A DNA stretch of 64,000 bases, taken from assembly GCA_010405405.1 (NCBI GenBank), contig MU004230.1:579744-643743 (forward strand). Direction: 5' to 3'. The notes below the pieces were generated by a model that saw nothing but the letters and a program-made list of their open reading frames with translations, was not told the DNA's origin and did no database searches. This stretch comes from Microthyrium microscopicum (lineage: Eukaryota > Ascomycota > Dothideomycetes > Microthyriales > Microthyriaceae). Below, one piece after another: positions 40,852-50,778 of the stretch. The first letter of the stretch is position 1. The number at the start of each line of letters is the position of its first letter. Both the position numbers and the translations under genes were made by a program.

Positions 40852-41874
40852 ATGTCCAAACTCACCCTCGCCGCCATAGCAGCAACCAGTGCCTGCGCCG
40901 GCGCCGCCGTCACCGCAGCCCTCTTCTCCTCCCGTCCCAAACAAACCCCAACACCAACAATAACCACAACCACAACAACCACGACCGCGCCAACAACCAC
41001 ACCCATCCCCATCCCAAATCGTCCCGACACCCTCTCCAAACCTCTCACCGCAATCGCCCCCGTCGACCCAACTGGCATCTTTCAATATGGTTTCCCCGGC
41101 CCCGTCGCCGACCTCAACCCCACTCCCTCTCTAGCCTCCTCCTACGACCGGCGCACGCGCAACCCTGCCTGGGTCGCCGAACATATCACACCCGCGTCTC
41201 TGGCTTTAAGAGCAGGCGACCGCAAACACTCCGTCTTCTACGAAGACCCAGCTATCCCCGAGAAATTCCGCGCGCGATTGAAGGACTATTATAGAAGCGG
41301 CTATGACAGAGGCCACCAGGTGCCCGCCGCAGACGCCAAATGGAGCCAGGAAGCGATGGATGCGACGTTTGCGTTGAGCAATATGTGCCCTCAAGTCGGA
41401 GAAGGATTCAACCGAGATTACTGGGCACACTTTGAAGATTTTTGTCGACGGTTGACGTTGACGTATCCGAGTGTGAGGATTGTTACTGGCCCTCTATATC
41501 TCCCGAAGAGGGATGTGGATGGCAAGTGGAGAGTGAGTTATGAGGTTATTGGGAGTCCGCCTAGCGTGGCAGTCCCAACGCACTTCTACAAGGTTGTGTT
41601 TGCGGAGGATGGGAGAGTGGGTGGCGATGTGGCAGTGGGTGCGTTTGTGTTGCCGAATGCGGTAATTCCGAATGGGAAGAGTTTGGGGGAGTTTGAGGCG
41701 CCGTTGGAAGTTGTGGAGCGAGCAAGTGGGTTAGAGTTTGCGAGTAGGTTGCCGGTAACGAGGAGGAAGAGATTATGTGGTGAGGTTAGATGTGATATTA
41801 TGGTTAAAGATTATAAGGAGCGACAGAAGAGTTTTCAGCAAGCCCAGGCTCAGCAGACGCAGAGTCGGCCCTGA
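40852..41874 (+). CDS. NUC1: Mitochondrial DNA/RNA non-specific endonuclease (Nuc1/EndoG)
   Basis: A single exon encodes 340 residues. The active-site motif YDRGHQVPAADAKWSQEAMD (residues 151-170) contains DRGH with catalytic His155, followed by FALSNMCPQ and FNRDYW, which supply the metal-binding Asn in this fold. EndoG/Nuc1 proteins are Mg-dependent nucleases of the mitochondrial inner membrane or intermembrane space and are released during programmed cell death. The first 25 residues are hydrophobic and lack acids, in keeping with an N-terminal membrane anchor or targeting sequence. Residues 31-56 are a Thr/Pro low-complexity linker encoded by ACA/ACC/CCA runs. The gene is convergent with the small Tim gene, 170 bp apart. 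Confidence 0.95.
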   Translation: MSKLTLAAIAATSACAGAAVTAALFSSRPKQTPTPTITTTTTTTTAPTTTPIPIPNRPDTLSKPLTAIAPVDPTGIFQYGFPGPVADLNPTPSLASSYDRRTRNPAWVAEHITPASLALRAGDRKHSVFYEDPAIPEKFRARLKDYYRSGYDRGHQVPAADAKWSQEAMDATFALSNMCPQVGEGFNRDYWAHFEDFCRRLTLTYPSVRIVTGPLYLPKRDVDGKWRVSYEVIGSPPSVAVPTHFYKVVFAEDGRVGGDVAVGAFVLPNAVIPNGKSLGEFEAPLEVVERASGLEFASRLPVTRRKRLCGEVRCDIMVKDYKERQKSFQQAQAQQTQSRP

Positions 41875-42044
41875 TAGAGCGAAGTGTTTTATATACCATA
41901 TTGGAGTTGGAGCATTCTGATTTTGATTGTAGAGCGGATATGCATTGGGTGTTATATACAGTGTTTCTATCATACATCCCACAATTAACTCCTCATCAGC
42001 CATCTATTATTCCAATGTCACAGTGTCTGAGTAGTTGCGTCTGT

Positions 42045-42453
42045 TTATAACAATCCAATGGCATTTATCTTCCCAGCCTGTGCATGCTTCACCACCTCCT
42101 GGCCAACAATATTGAACGCAGCTAGGTATTTCTCCGAGCAAGCAGTGACACACGCCGATTCGCTACCAGATAACGACGAACTAGGATTCATTACGCATCG
42201 CGAGAAGGCCGTATTGTTTAGTTTCTAGCATCGAGGCGTTAGCTTTTCGTCGTCATACAGCTTCTTTCGCAAAGGAACTTACGCCTATCAGTTGTTTGGC
42301 ATGGGCCACAGCGAAACCTTCAGCAAACTCCTTCATTATTTGGTGCTTGAGTTCTACGCTGCCCATTTTCGCGCCTGGTGAGTCGGCGGGGAATACGGAG
42401 GAGGGTTCTGTTGCTGGTTTGGGGCTTGAGTCGCCACCGCCGAAAAGACCCAT
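42045..42453 (-). CDS. TIM13: Small Tim protein, Tim13-like (Tim10/DDP family)
   Basis: Exons are 42283-42453 and 42045-42224 (minus; 58-bp intron), giving 116 residues. The N-terminus MGLFGGGDSS is typical of Tim13. The helical segment ELKHQIMKEFAEGFAVAHAK aligns with the yeast Tim13 region ELKNQIAQELAVANAT. The second CX3C is present (ACVTAC), and after it SEKYLAAFNIV matches AKYMRSWNVI. The first CX3C is incomplete: TAFSRC has Ala where the first Cys should be, so one of the two disulfides of the twin-CX3C fold cannot form as usual. The surrounding frame and splice sites look sound. Family members chaperone hydrophobic precursors across the mitochondrial intermembrane space. The divergent lectin gene starts 345 bp away. 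Confidence 0.82.
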
Positions 42454-42798
42454 GATGATTTGTGGGTGTTGGATTGCTTGTATGAGAAGTTTATAGAAGT
42501 ATTGAGTAGATTCTGGAGCAATGAGATAGTATTTGGTGTCTTCTGTAGTGGATAAAGTGGTGATGTGTATGGTGTTGCGGCAAGAGAAAAAGGTCCGAAT
42601 GTTGACGCCAAGCTTGAAGGTTGGAAATAGGGCGGCCTCTCAGCTCTTGCTGCAACATCAGGACAACTTGGCCTCTAAACCACCAAACTCTGGGAACTTC
42701 TTCAACTGTCACCACATTATTTTTGTGCCTCATCTCGCCCACGGCTGCACTCCCCAGTCTTGTTCGGTTGATTTCGTCTGTTACAATTGATTGTGACA
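42454..42798. promoter_or_regulatory. Shared upstream region of Tim13-like and lectin genes
   Basis: This is a 345-bp divergent spacer. Overlapping short frames in it are incidental, and no sharp motif is recognised. Confidence 0.4.
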
Positions 42799-44028
42799 AT
42801 GCGCCTTTTACAGCCTCAGAGCTGGCTGGCGCTGCTCACGCTTGCGCTGGCACCATGCGCTCTAGCACGCGAGGAAAAGGTCGATCCAGAAGTCAAGAGC
42901 ATACCTGTAAGAGATCTCGAGGATCCTTTGCCGGTTATATTTTGTACTAATGTCAAATTTGTAGCTTCGAACTCATAGCTTATCACCTGTCAGTCTCCTC
43001 GCGTCTCATCTACCTCGAACACATCCCGTCGCTGCAACACAATATATCGAAACCGAGTTGCACGACTAACAATACCTAGCCATATTTAGATTCGCAGATG
43101 CAAAGCAGATGGTTCGATTTCGGCGGCGATACTATTATCAGATCAGACAAATACATACGGTTGACGGGCGAATTGGCCAGCAGAGCAGGATGGATGTTCT
43201 CTAGGGTACCATTAACTGCCACAAACTGGGAGGTATGTTGGAAGTATGTCAAAAATGCTAGGATTAAGCTAAAGTTCTTTCAGATCGAGATCGAGTTCAA
43301 AATCGAAGGAACCGGAACACTATATGGAGACGGAATGGCCATATGGCTTACCAAACAACGAGGCCAAGCCGGTCCTGTCTTCGGAATGATGGACAAGTTT
43401 GAAGGTCTCGGCATCTTCATCGACACGTACAAAAACGATAGACCGGGTGTTGTATTTCCATATATCATGGCAATGGTGGGTGATGGACATACACCATATG
43501 ACAAGGACCATGATGGCAAGGCCAACGAAATTGCAGGATGTCCCGTGAGTTCTTCAAATCCCAACAAATCACATTTAAAGCTAATCACAGTCGCAGGCAC
43601 ACAACATCCGCAATCACGGCGATCCAACGCGTATAAAGATCACCTACATGCACGACAAGTCTTTGGCAGTCTACCTAGGCACATACGCGGACCCAGATAA
43701 ATGGGATCTCTGCTTCACCACCCCAGATGTCAAGATCCCTTCCGTCGCCTACCTAGGCTTCAGCGCCGAAACAGGCGAACTCGCCGACTCCCACGATATC
43801 ATCAAAGTGGACGCACGTAATCTCTACAAACCCGAAGGGCATAGTGGCCCCAATCAAGCATCCCAAGCCGGCGCCAACCGCGGCCGCAAACTCAAGAGTC
43901 AAAAGAACAAGTCAAGTGGCGGGTGGGGTTGGTTCTTCATCAAGTTCATCATCTTTGGCCTCATTGTAGCAGGAGCATGGGGTGGATTCGTAGCATATCG
44001 CGCCCAGCAAGGACGGTCGCGCTTTTAA
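42799..44028 (+). CDS. L-type (legume-like) lectin, cargo receptor of the early secretory pathway
   Basis: Five exons (42799-42906, 42965-42988, 43080-43232, 43284-43544, 43597-44028) give 325 residues. Residues 1-23 are a signal peptide (ending APCALA). The second exon is only 24 nt and encodes LRTHSLSP, which with PYLDSQM restores the conserved start of the lectin domain. The domain continues with RWFDFGGDTIIR, GDGMAIWLTKQRG, GLGIFIDTYKNDR (calcium and carbohydrate site) and YLGFSAETGELADSHDI, as in VIP36/ERGIC-53 and yeast Emp46/47. A Lys-rich stretch then leads to one membrane segment near the C-terminus (FFIKFIIFGLIVAGAWGGF) and a short cytosolic tail ending RSRF. Intron 2 is 91 bp, longer than its neighbours. 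Confidence 0.92.
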
Positions 44029-44303
44029 AGAAAAAGCAATAGCTTGGTTGTTCTCCCCCCATTTTAGCTTTGGCGCAGCGGCGGTTGATTTCGATTGTGT
44101 TTAACTCGAATTGCACAGTACTGTCTTTGATGAATTATTACGTACCTTGGGTTTCTGGGTGAACTGTTGGCGTATATAAGATTGAGAGAGGCTGTAGGAT
44201 ATTATATAGTCGCTGAGATAGGGAGAATGCATTCCATGGTAATTCAGTGGTCAAAATATATCATACATAATCTTTGCTACTATAAAAGGTTCGTGTGTTT
44301 CTC

Positions 44304-45548
44304 CTAAGATGCCACTGATTGTAGCTTGAAATGTAGACCTGCTGATGCCAGCCGATCTACATATCCTTCTCCCAAAGTCGAAGGTGTCAATATACCCCCA
44401 TCATTCTTCGCCTTACTTTCACCTCCACGCAACAGCTCCAATGCTGCCTGCGCTACCAACACACCCGTCCAGTAATACAAATCTGCCGGCATATCCAGCG
44501 ACGCCACCACACGTTTCCCACTATCACTCGTCGCCAGCGCCTTGTACCTTACAAAGTAATCCTTTGCTTTATCCCCTCTTGCGCCCTCGCCCGGCTGTGG
44601 CGCAAACTTCTTGAGCAGCCAGCGTGTCGGCGGCAAAATGACGAATAGACCGGCAATCGCCATGAACCACGCCTGTAATATGGCGCGGATGGGTGATGGT
44701 GCGCGCAGCCAGACGACAAACTTGAAGTTTCGTCCGTATAGTGCTCCGCCGTCGAAGAGGCCCCATGAGCGCTGAACGATGGGACTGTCGATACCGTTGC
44801 CGAGCCAGTCGGTTAAGAGGCCGAGTTCGGGAACTTTGACGTAGCCCTTCAGTCTGTTTAGGATGGAGCCTCTGTTTGCAGGCAATTGTTTTTGAGCCGC
44901 AATTGGGCGGACTGGTGAGAGGGCGAAGGGCGCCATGCTTTTGAGGAGGTAGGTTGGTGAGTAGGCGTCTGCGATACTTAGTGCCGTGGCTGCTGTTCCG
45001 CCAGATACGGTGTTGTTGATGGCGTGGATGCAGTTGACGACTTCTAGCGTGCCTTCGTTGTAGTGTGAGCGGATATATCGTACCAACAAATGGGCAATGA
45101 GATCTGAGGGCGCAGAGTCGATGCCGCATTGGGGGATGAGGACTGTCTTGGAGGCTACGGCGCGCTCGTGGAAGCGGTTGATCATGTCGTACACCCATGG
45201 TATTTCGCCAGTGATGTCAATGTAGTGTGTGCCAGCATTGACGCATGCTTCGATAACGGGCGTACCATACTTCCAAAATGGCCCGACGCAGCTGATCAAG
45301 ACCTTTGTTTTGGCGGCGAGGGTAGCTAGATCGGTGGGGTCGTGGTTGATGGCTTCTACGCCGGGTTGGACGCGGTCTGAATTGAGGGTCTTGAGATCAG
45401 AGGCGATAGTGGAGAGCTTGGAGGCGTTCCGGCCGGCGATAGCCCATTTGAGATCGGTAGGTGCGTTTTCTTGGAGGTAGTCGACGGTGTATTTACCAGT
45501 GTGTCCTGTGGCGCCGTAAACGATGAGATCGTATTGCCGAGAAGCCAT
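44304..45548 (-). CDS. Saccharopine dehydrogenase-like oxidoreductase (SCCPDH family)
   Basis: A single exon encodes 414 residues. An N-terminal NAD(P) Rossmann motif is VYGATGHTGKY (Gly12, 15, 18), then WAIAGRNASKL, LISCVGPFWKYG, AGTHYIDITGEIPW and VLIPQCGIDSAPSDL, the usual landmarks of SCCPDH and trans-acting enoyl-reductase proteins. A hydrophobic segment around residues 290-310 (WFMAIAGLFVILPP) suggests membrane or lipid-droplet association, as for mammalian SCCPDH. It is unlikely to be the lysine-pathway saccharopine dehydrogenase. The substrate is unknown. The gene is convergent with the lectin gene and divergent from POP3. Confidence 0.9.
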   Translation of the reverse strand: MASRQYDLIVYGATGHTGKYTVDYLQENAPTDLKWAIAGRNASKLSTIASDLKTLNSDRVQPGVEAINHDPTDLATLAAKTKVLISCVGPFWKYGTPVIEACVNAGTHYIDITGEIPWVYDMINRFHERAVASKTVLIPQCGIDSAPSDLIAHLLVRYIRSHYNEGTLEVVNCIHAINNTVSGGTAATALSIADAYSPTYLLKSMAPFALSPVRPIAAQKQLPANRGSILNRLKGYVKVPELGLLTDWLGNGIDSPIVQRSWGLFDGGALYGRNFKFVVWLRAPSPIRAILQAWFMAIAGLFVILPPTRWLLKKFAPQPGEGARGDKAKDYFVRYKALATSDSGKRVVASLDMPADLYYWTGVLVAQAALELLRGGESKAKNDGGILTPSTLGEGYVDRLASAGLHFKLQSVAS

Positions 45549-45917
45549 TATGGTGGTTGTATGGGGTGACGTTGAGGAGTGAGGATGTCAATGGAGGGCA
45601 CAGCAATCAAATATGCATGGGAAGAAGAGGAGTATTTCGAGTTGACACGGACATCGGGGCTCGGATGAATAAATGGATGGATTGATGAAGCTCTCGCCTC
45701 TCAACACTCAACTCAATCGGTCTTTAGGCAATCACATGCTTTTTCTTGTAAATTCAAAGAGGCTCAAGCTCAAGCTTCATGCAGAGTGACGCATTCATTT
45801 TTGCCGCCCGATAACCGCGATAACCGCCTATCTCAACCTATTTTCTTGAAGCTACAATCCCAAAGCTATCGAGTACTATTTAACATTACCAAATGCACTT
45901 TATTTCTCCAAGCAGCA
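45549..45917. promoter_or_regulatory. Divergent spacer between SCCPDH-like gene and POP3
   Basis: This 369-bp region separates the two start codons. The POP3 frame is open upstream of the chosen ATG to 45786, but that part (Ser/Gln/Phe-rich) is more likely leader. Confidence 0.4.
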
Positions 45918-46650
45918 ATGCCACCAAAAACACCATACAAAAAGCCAACGCCAAAGTCCGTGCCAGTCCAAAAAACTACCCTCCCCTACTCCGCACCAAC
46001 CTGGCCCACAATCCATCCAAAGCTGCAACAAGATCTACTCACACAGCTCCGCGAGTTCGCCATTACCGTTTCTTTTCGCGCGAATTACACTGATTATTGT
46101 GGGTAGAATCGTCGGTCCTCTCGGCGCATGGCGTGCGAAGATAATCCTATCGAAAGGCAAACGCAAGAGAAGGCGCGAACGGAAGCTTGGCGCAGCATAT
46201 AAGGGGTATACTCGGCCGCGCCCGCCGGTTCCTAAGATTAGTCGTTCCCTCACGGTGGGTTTCAATAGCACGACGAGAGCGCTCGAGGGAGAGCGGAATA
46301 ATGGGGTTGATGGTGGTGGGAAGGAAGAGAAGCCGGTTAGGGTGGTGTTTGTGACGCATTCGGTGGACTCGATGCTCTATGCACATTTGCCGGTGTTAAC
46401 TTCTCTTGCAAGACCGGCTGTTCAGCTGGTGCCCTTGAGTGAGCAATCCGAAAAGAATATTGGTGAGGCTCTGGGGGTGCCGAGAGTTGGGATGATAGGG
46501 ATTAGAGAAGATGCGCCCGGAGCTATTGCGCTCTTCGAGCTGTTGAAGGAAGTACCTGCCGTGGAGGTGCCATTTCTCAAAGAAAGTGCTTCAGGGAAAT
46601 GGCTTGGTACTAAGATTGATACGAGTATGTCGATGCCAGAAAATTCATGA
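45918..46650 (+). CDS. POP3: RNase P/MRP subunit Pop3
   Basis: Exons are 45918-46054 and 46107-46650, giving 226 residues. The intron (52 bp) uses a weak donor GTTCGC; it is needed because the two open frames differ by one base, and it joins LLTQLRE to IVGPLGAWRAK. Family features are the basic SKGKRKRRRERK, PPVPKISRSLTVGFNSTTR, RVVFVTHSVDSMLYAHLPVL and LVPLSEQSEKNIGEALGVPR (an L7Ae-like fold). Pop3 helps form RNase P and RNase MRP, which process tRNA and rRNA precursors. The gene is convergent with PUS1, 128 bp between stops. Confidence 0.82.
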
Positions 46651-46778
46651 TGAATAGAGGTCAAACGTCTTCAGGAACGCTACTACTATTCAGTACTTTT
46701 GAAAGCTTGGCGCTACAATGGACTATGTACAGCGGTATCGTTCAATTCGCATCGCCAAGAAGGCATTAAACGGATCTC

Positions 46779-48961
46779 TTAGGATTCCATTTTATCAGCT
46801 GCAGATTCGGTCGACTTTGTCTCTTGAGGTACCGTCTCCTTGGCCTCCTCAGTAACAGTCGATTCAGGTACCGACTCGGCACCTGCGATGAGCTTATCAT
46901 CCAATCCATCAGCCGCGACCTTCTTTCCAAATCGGCGACTGCTATTGGCTTTCTCATATCCACGCTTACGCTCTCGTCGAGAAGGCTGCGAGTGATGAGA
47001 AACATCACGGGTTCCCTTCGAGGCATTGACGCCCTTCGAACTCAGAAACAAGAAGTACGGCATCTTGAAATTGTCAATCTGCGAGAAGAATGTGTGGAAT
47101 CTAAGCCAATGTTAGCAATGCGTATTTAAATTATTGACCAAAAACTTACACATGACTGGCATCTTCTTCCAAAAAGATCTTGTCATAAATCTCTCGCTGC
47201 TTGAATTCCAGCATCGCTTTTTCGTGTATATCAAATGTGATATCATCTCTGCCAAAGCCTTGGGCCTTTTTGTTATAGCTGTCAAATACTGGTCTCTCCA
47301 GTAGCAAACCTATACTTGGTGCTTTCGGGATGTTGTATACATCGAGACACATGCTATCTGCTAGACGACTGGGAACGCATCCAGTTCTCACGATAAGTGC
47401 GACCATTGCTACCATTTTGCGGATTTGATGCATCATGAAGCTTTGTCCATGAACTTTCAGGGAGAGCCATTCCGTTCCATTGATGAGAACAGGATCTCCG
47501 TTGACTTGAAAAGATTTGATGTATCGTTTTGCTGAGGAATCTCTCGGGTTCTTCTTGATGGTAAAGTTGTGGAAGTTGTGTGTACCTTCGTAACGTGCCA
47601 ATACGTCCTGAACTCGCGCTAATCTCTCAGGTTGTATCCGATATGCGGTCTTGGCTTCGATATAGGCGGCTTTGATGAGCTTGATGGCTTTTTCGACTGG
47701 TTCGGATCTTATTGGCGGTTGCCGAATCTTTTTCGTCTCTTCATCTACAGGCGTGTTCGTACCTTCGGGGTCGATGGTGACGTCCATAGAGTCAGCATTA
47801 TCATCTTGTTCGGCTTCTGGCTCATTTGGTTGTTCAGCTGGTTGATCAATCTCTTTGGTCTTTCCCGACCTACTTGCAGTGTTTTCGGTGGGATTGTCAT
47901 CCTCCTCCTCTTCTGCGCCTCCAATCACTTCATCCTCGAAGAAACCTTTGGTAACACCCTCCGTACGGTAGATGGCTTCCTCCACAGTACGGCGAGTTTC
48001 GTCATCGAGGGTGTCGAGAATTGGCCTGATCTTTGTTGCTTCCACCTCCTCCCAAAATCCACTCACTTCCTTTTGTCTGGCATTGTAACCATCCAAATCT
48101 CCCACTTCTGTGGCGAGCTCTCCAAGCTGTTTCCCCATGAAACTTGTCGGGTGAGGAGGTAAGAAAGAATATGTTGGAACCAGATACTCGTACCACCGCG
48201 AATCGCATGCAGCATAACAACTAAATCCTCCTGTAGCTCTCTCAATGCCCCAAACTCGGACTTGTTCTGGTAGATGGCTGTTGATCTTCTCGACAATATC
48301 CTCATCTTCTATTATCAGCTTGAGGGATATGACATTTCCAGCGGCATGTACGCCTTTGTCGGTTCTGGCACATCGCACCAGCGCCGACTTCTTTGGATCA
48401 TCCGCGTTGGCCTTGGAAATAGCTCCGGCTTTCACAAAGGCTTGGAAGAGGTCGCCTTCAATAGTGCGCTGCCTTGGCATAATTTGCATTCCATGATAGC
48501 CCGTGCCAGAGTAGCCGATTAGAACTGCGACTTTGCGCTTCGGCCGTCGGTCTTCCTGGGAGATTTCATCCTTGGAGAATTTGGTAGAGTAAATAGGCTC
48601 GGGCTTCCCACGTTCTTCATTTTCGGCTCGCTTCTTTTGCTCATCGTCATTTCTATCTCGCTTGTCTGGAACAGCGCGGCTTGAATTTAGTCAGAGAACT
48701 GGTTATTCTATCGAATCCCCAACGAGGAATGGGAAGTTCGACCACCACACAACGTAGGGCGTAGACAAATCATTTTTTGGGCAACGCTGCGATATTTCGA
48801 CTTGGAAAGACTTACTGATATTCCGTACGCCCCATATTTCGGCCCTGATTCTTTCCGCTTCGATTATTCTTCGGTTTACGATCGTCTTTGCGGCTGCGCT
48901 TGCTACTTCGCGAAACTGGATTGGTTTCGTCCTCTGCAGGACGCTTGTTAGGTGTCTCCAT
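46779..48961 (-). CDS. PUS1: tRNA pseudouridine synthase Pus1
   Basis: Exons on the minus strand are 48816-48961, 47150-48679 and 46779-47100, giving 665 residues. The first intron is 136 bp, the second 49 bp. The splices give YHRAVPDKRDRNDD and DASHVFHTFFSQIDNFKM. The catalytic motif CARTDKGVHAAGNVISLKL contains the TruA-family Asp156. Also present are KVAVLIGYSGTGYHGMQ, GTHNFHNFTIKK, SFMMHQIRKMVAM and APSIGLLLERPVFDSYN. An acidic, Glu/Asp/Asn-rich insertion of about 100 residues sits in the middle of the catalytic domain, as in fungal Pus1. The N-terminus (NKRPAED.., SSKRSRKDDRK) is basic and probably nuclear-targeting. The enzyme modifies several uridines in tRNA and also U2 snRNA. Confidence 0.94.
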
Positions 48962-49170
48962 GACTTTGTCATCGATTTTGTGAAGTAGTAAGTGGGTGAA
49001 TTTTGGAATCTGAGCAGTGAAGTTTGGTTGTAATGAAAATCGGGATATGCCAAGACCAGGCTTACCTCCGAGATCTCCCAATCTCCGTGATCGTGACCAT
49101 TGTTGCCTCTAACTTGAAGGGAGTACATCTTTTGCAGAAAGTATCGAAATGTCTTTTTCTTGAAAGTATC

Positions 49171-50223
49171 ATGAAGAAATCATTCTCCTCAAGACGCGTA
49201 GCCCGACGCATCGGCGACGAATCGGGCTCAGAACCAGAAACCACAGTCGTCAAACGACCCTCCGTCATCACAAAGTCCGCGAAACGAAAATCAGCCGTAT
49301 CTCGCCTCTCATTTGGTCCCTCCACTACAGACGACAACGATGCAGAATCATCACGGCAATCAACGCCAAAGCTTGCGAACAAACTAGGTCGTCTCGCGCT
49401 CGAGCGTAGTGCCACGCGCGAAGGTGAAGATGGGACACCTCTTCGCGCCGGCATGGAGTCAGATCGCCCCAGTTATACAACGGAATTTTTACGGGAGCTA
49501 CAAGCGTCGACACCAACTTTGCCGCGAAGCGAAGACGAGGGGGAAGCACAAAAGGCCGTGACTAGGATATCAAATACTGGACTGGCGCACATACCGAGTG
49601 TAGCAGAGATTCGAGAGAAAAAGGCTCGACGTGCGCGTCTAGCTCAGGAGCAGGAATACATATCACTCGAAGGATCAGATTCCGATGGGCCGCGAGAGGT
49701 CATGCTATTGCCCAAGGAGAACAAGTACGGCGAAACAAGACTAGTGCCTGACGACGAAGACATGGCAGAAGGATTTGACGAATATGTGGATGATGGCACG
49801 GTCGCTCTAGGGCGCAAAGCTGAGCGAAAGCAAAAGAAACAACGGCGGGCGGAAATGGCTAGTATGATTGCACAGGCTGAAGGTGTTGGCTCAGACGTTG
49901 ACAGCGATGTGTCGGAAGCGGAGCGCGTCGCTGCGTATGATGCTGCTCAAACGAGAGCTGGCACTTACGGCTCACATTCGAGACCGCAGGATGGGGACAA
50001 CAGGCCCAAGACACCGCCAAAGATCACGCCCGTGCCAGACTTGCCCTCTGTTTTGCAGCATATTCGAGCAGTCTTGGAGAAGGCCAAGGAGGCGCAAAGC
50101 CTGGCAGAGAAACGAGTGCAGGACCTTGCTGCTGAGAAGATAGATGTCGCGGAAAGAGAGGTTTGGGTTCAAGAGCAGCTGAAGGAAATTGGGGAGAAAT
50201 ATGAGCATGTGCTTAAAGCATAA
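49171..50223 (+). CDS. NTR2: Ntr2-like spliceosome disassembly factor
   Basis: A single exon encodes 350 residues, starting at MKKSFSSRRVARRIGDESGS. The frame is open upstream to 49024, but that part lies in the divergent promoter with PUS1. Features are a basic Ser-rich N-terminus, then PSYTTEFLRELQASTPT, HIPSVAEIREKKARRARL, REVMLLPKENKYGETRLVPD and EDMAEGFDEYVDDGTVALGRKA. This order is typical of nineteen-complex-related protein 2, related to the GCFC2/PAXBP1 N-terminal region. A coiled coil of about 50 residues (LEKAKEAQSLAEKRVQDLAA) ends the protein. Ntr2 works with Ntr1 and the helicase Prp43 to take apart post-splicing complexes. Identification is by overall pattern, not by a catalytic motif. 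Confidence 0.8.
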   Translation: MKKSFSSRRVARRIGDESGSEPETTVVKRPSVITKSAKRKSAVSRLSFGPSTTDDNDAESSRQSTPKLANKLGRLALERSATREGEDGTPLRAGMESDRPSYTTEFLRELQASTPTLPRSEDEGEAQKAVTRISNTGLAHIPSVAEIREKKARRARLAQEQEYISLEGSDSDGPREVMLLPKENKYGETRLVPDDEDMAEGFDEYVDDGTVALGRKAERKQKKQRRAEMASMIAQAEGVGSDVDSDVSEAERVAAYDAAQTRAGTYGSHSRPQDGDNRPKTPPKITPVPDLPSVLQHIRAVLEKAKEAQSLAEKRVQDLAAEKIDVAEREVWVQEQLKEIGEKYEHVLKA

Positions 50224-50778
50224 CGACGTCAAAGATACCCAATTCAATTCCATTTAGCGCTCCGTCTATACACTCATCGCCAATAAGTAGTGCGATTATC
50301 CCCATAGCACTCGAAATTTTTTACGCTTCCTCACAAGTGAGATGGGCAAGTAAGCGCTCGATCTTGCTTCGGGGCATAGCGCAAGCCTTGGCTCCCGTTG
50401 CATTCAATAGGGGCAGGGACGTTCAGAAGGCATGATGTGAAAGAACATTCGATTAAAATAGAACATCGAAAGGTGCGATGCGAAGCAAAGGATCAGGTCT
50501 ACGTCCAGGCTATGACGCATGCTATGTCTCCCATTGCAGTCGATGAGAGCGGTTTGAACGGAAAAGATGTGATGGCGAAATCAGAAAACCTCCACTTTTG
50601 AGGCGGGAAATCTTATGAAAGTTCGAAGTCTATCGCGGAAGAAGATAGGAAATTATGGGAAGCAAAAATTCATACTTGGATATCTATGGCTAACAGGGGT
50701 ATCATACAACATAATGCTTTCAAAACTTATTCATCCCAGGGTATACCCACTTTAAACGCCATGTAATGCATGTTCCGA
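50224..50778. other. Convergent spacer between Ntr2-like and Sfi1-like genes
   Basis: This is 555 bp with no gene. A 67-codon frame at 50398-50601 has no domain. It probably holds both 3' ends. Confidence 0.5.
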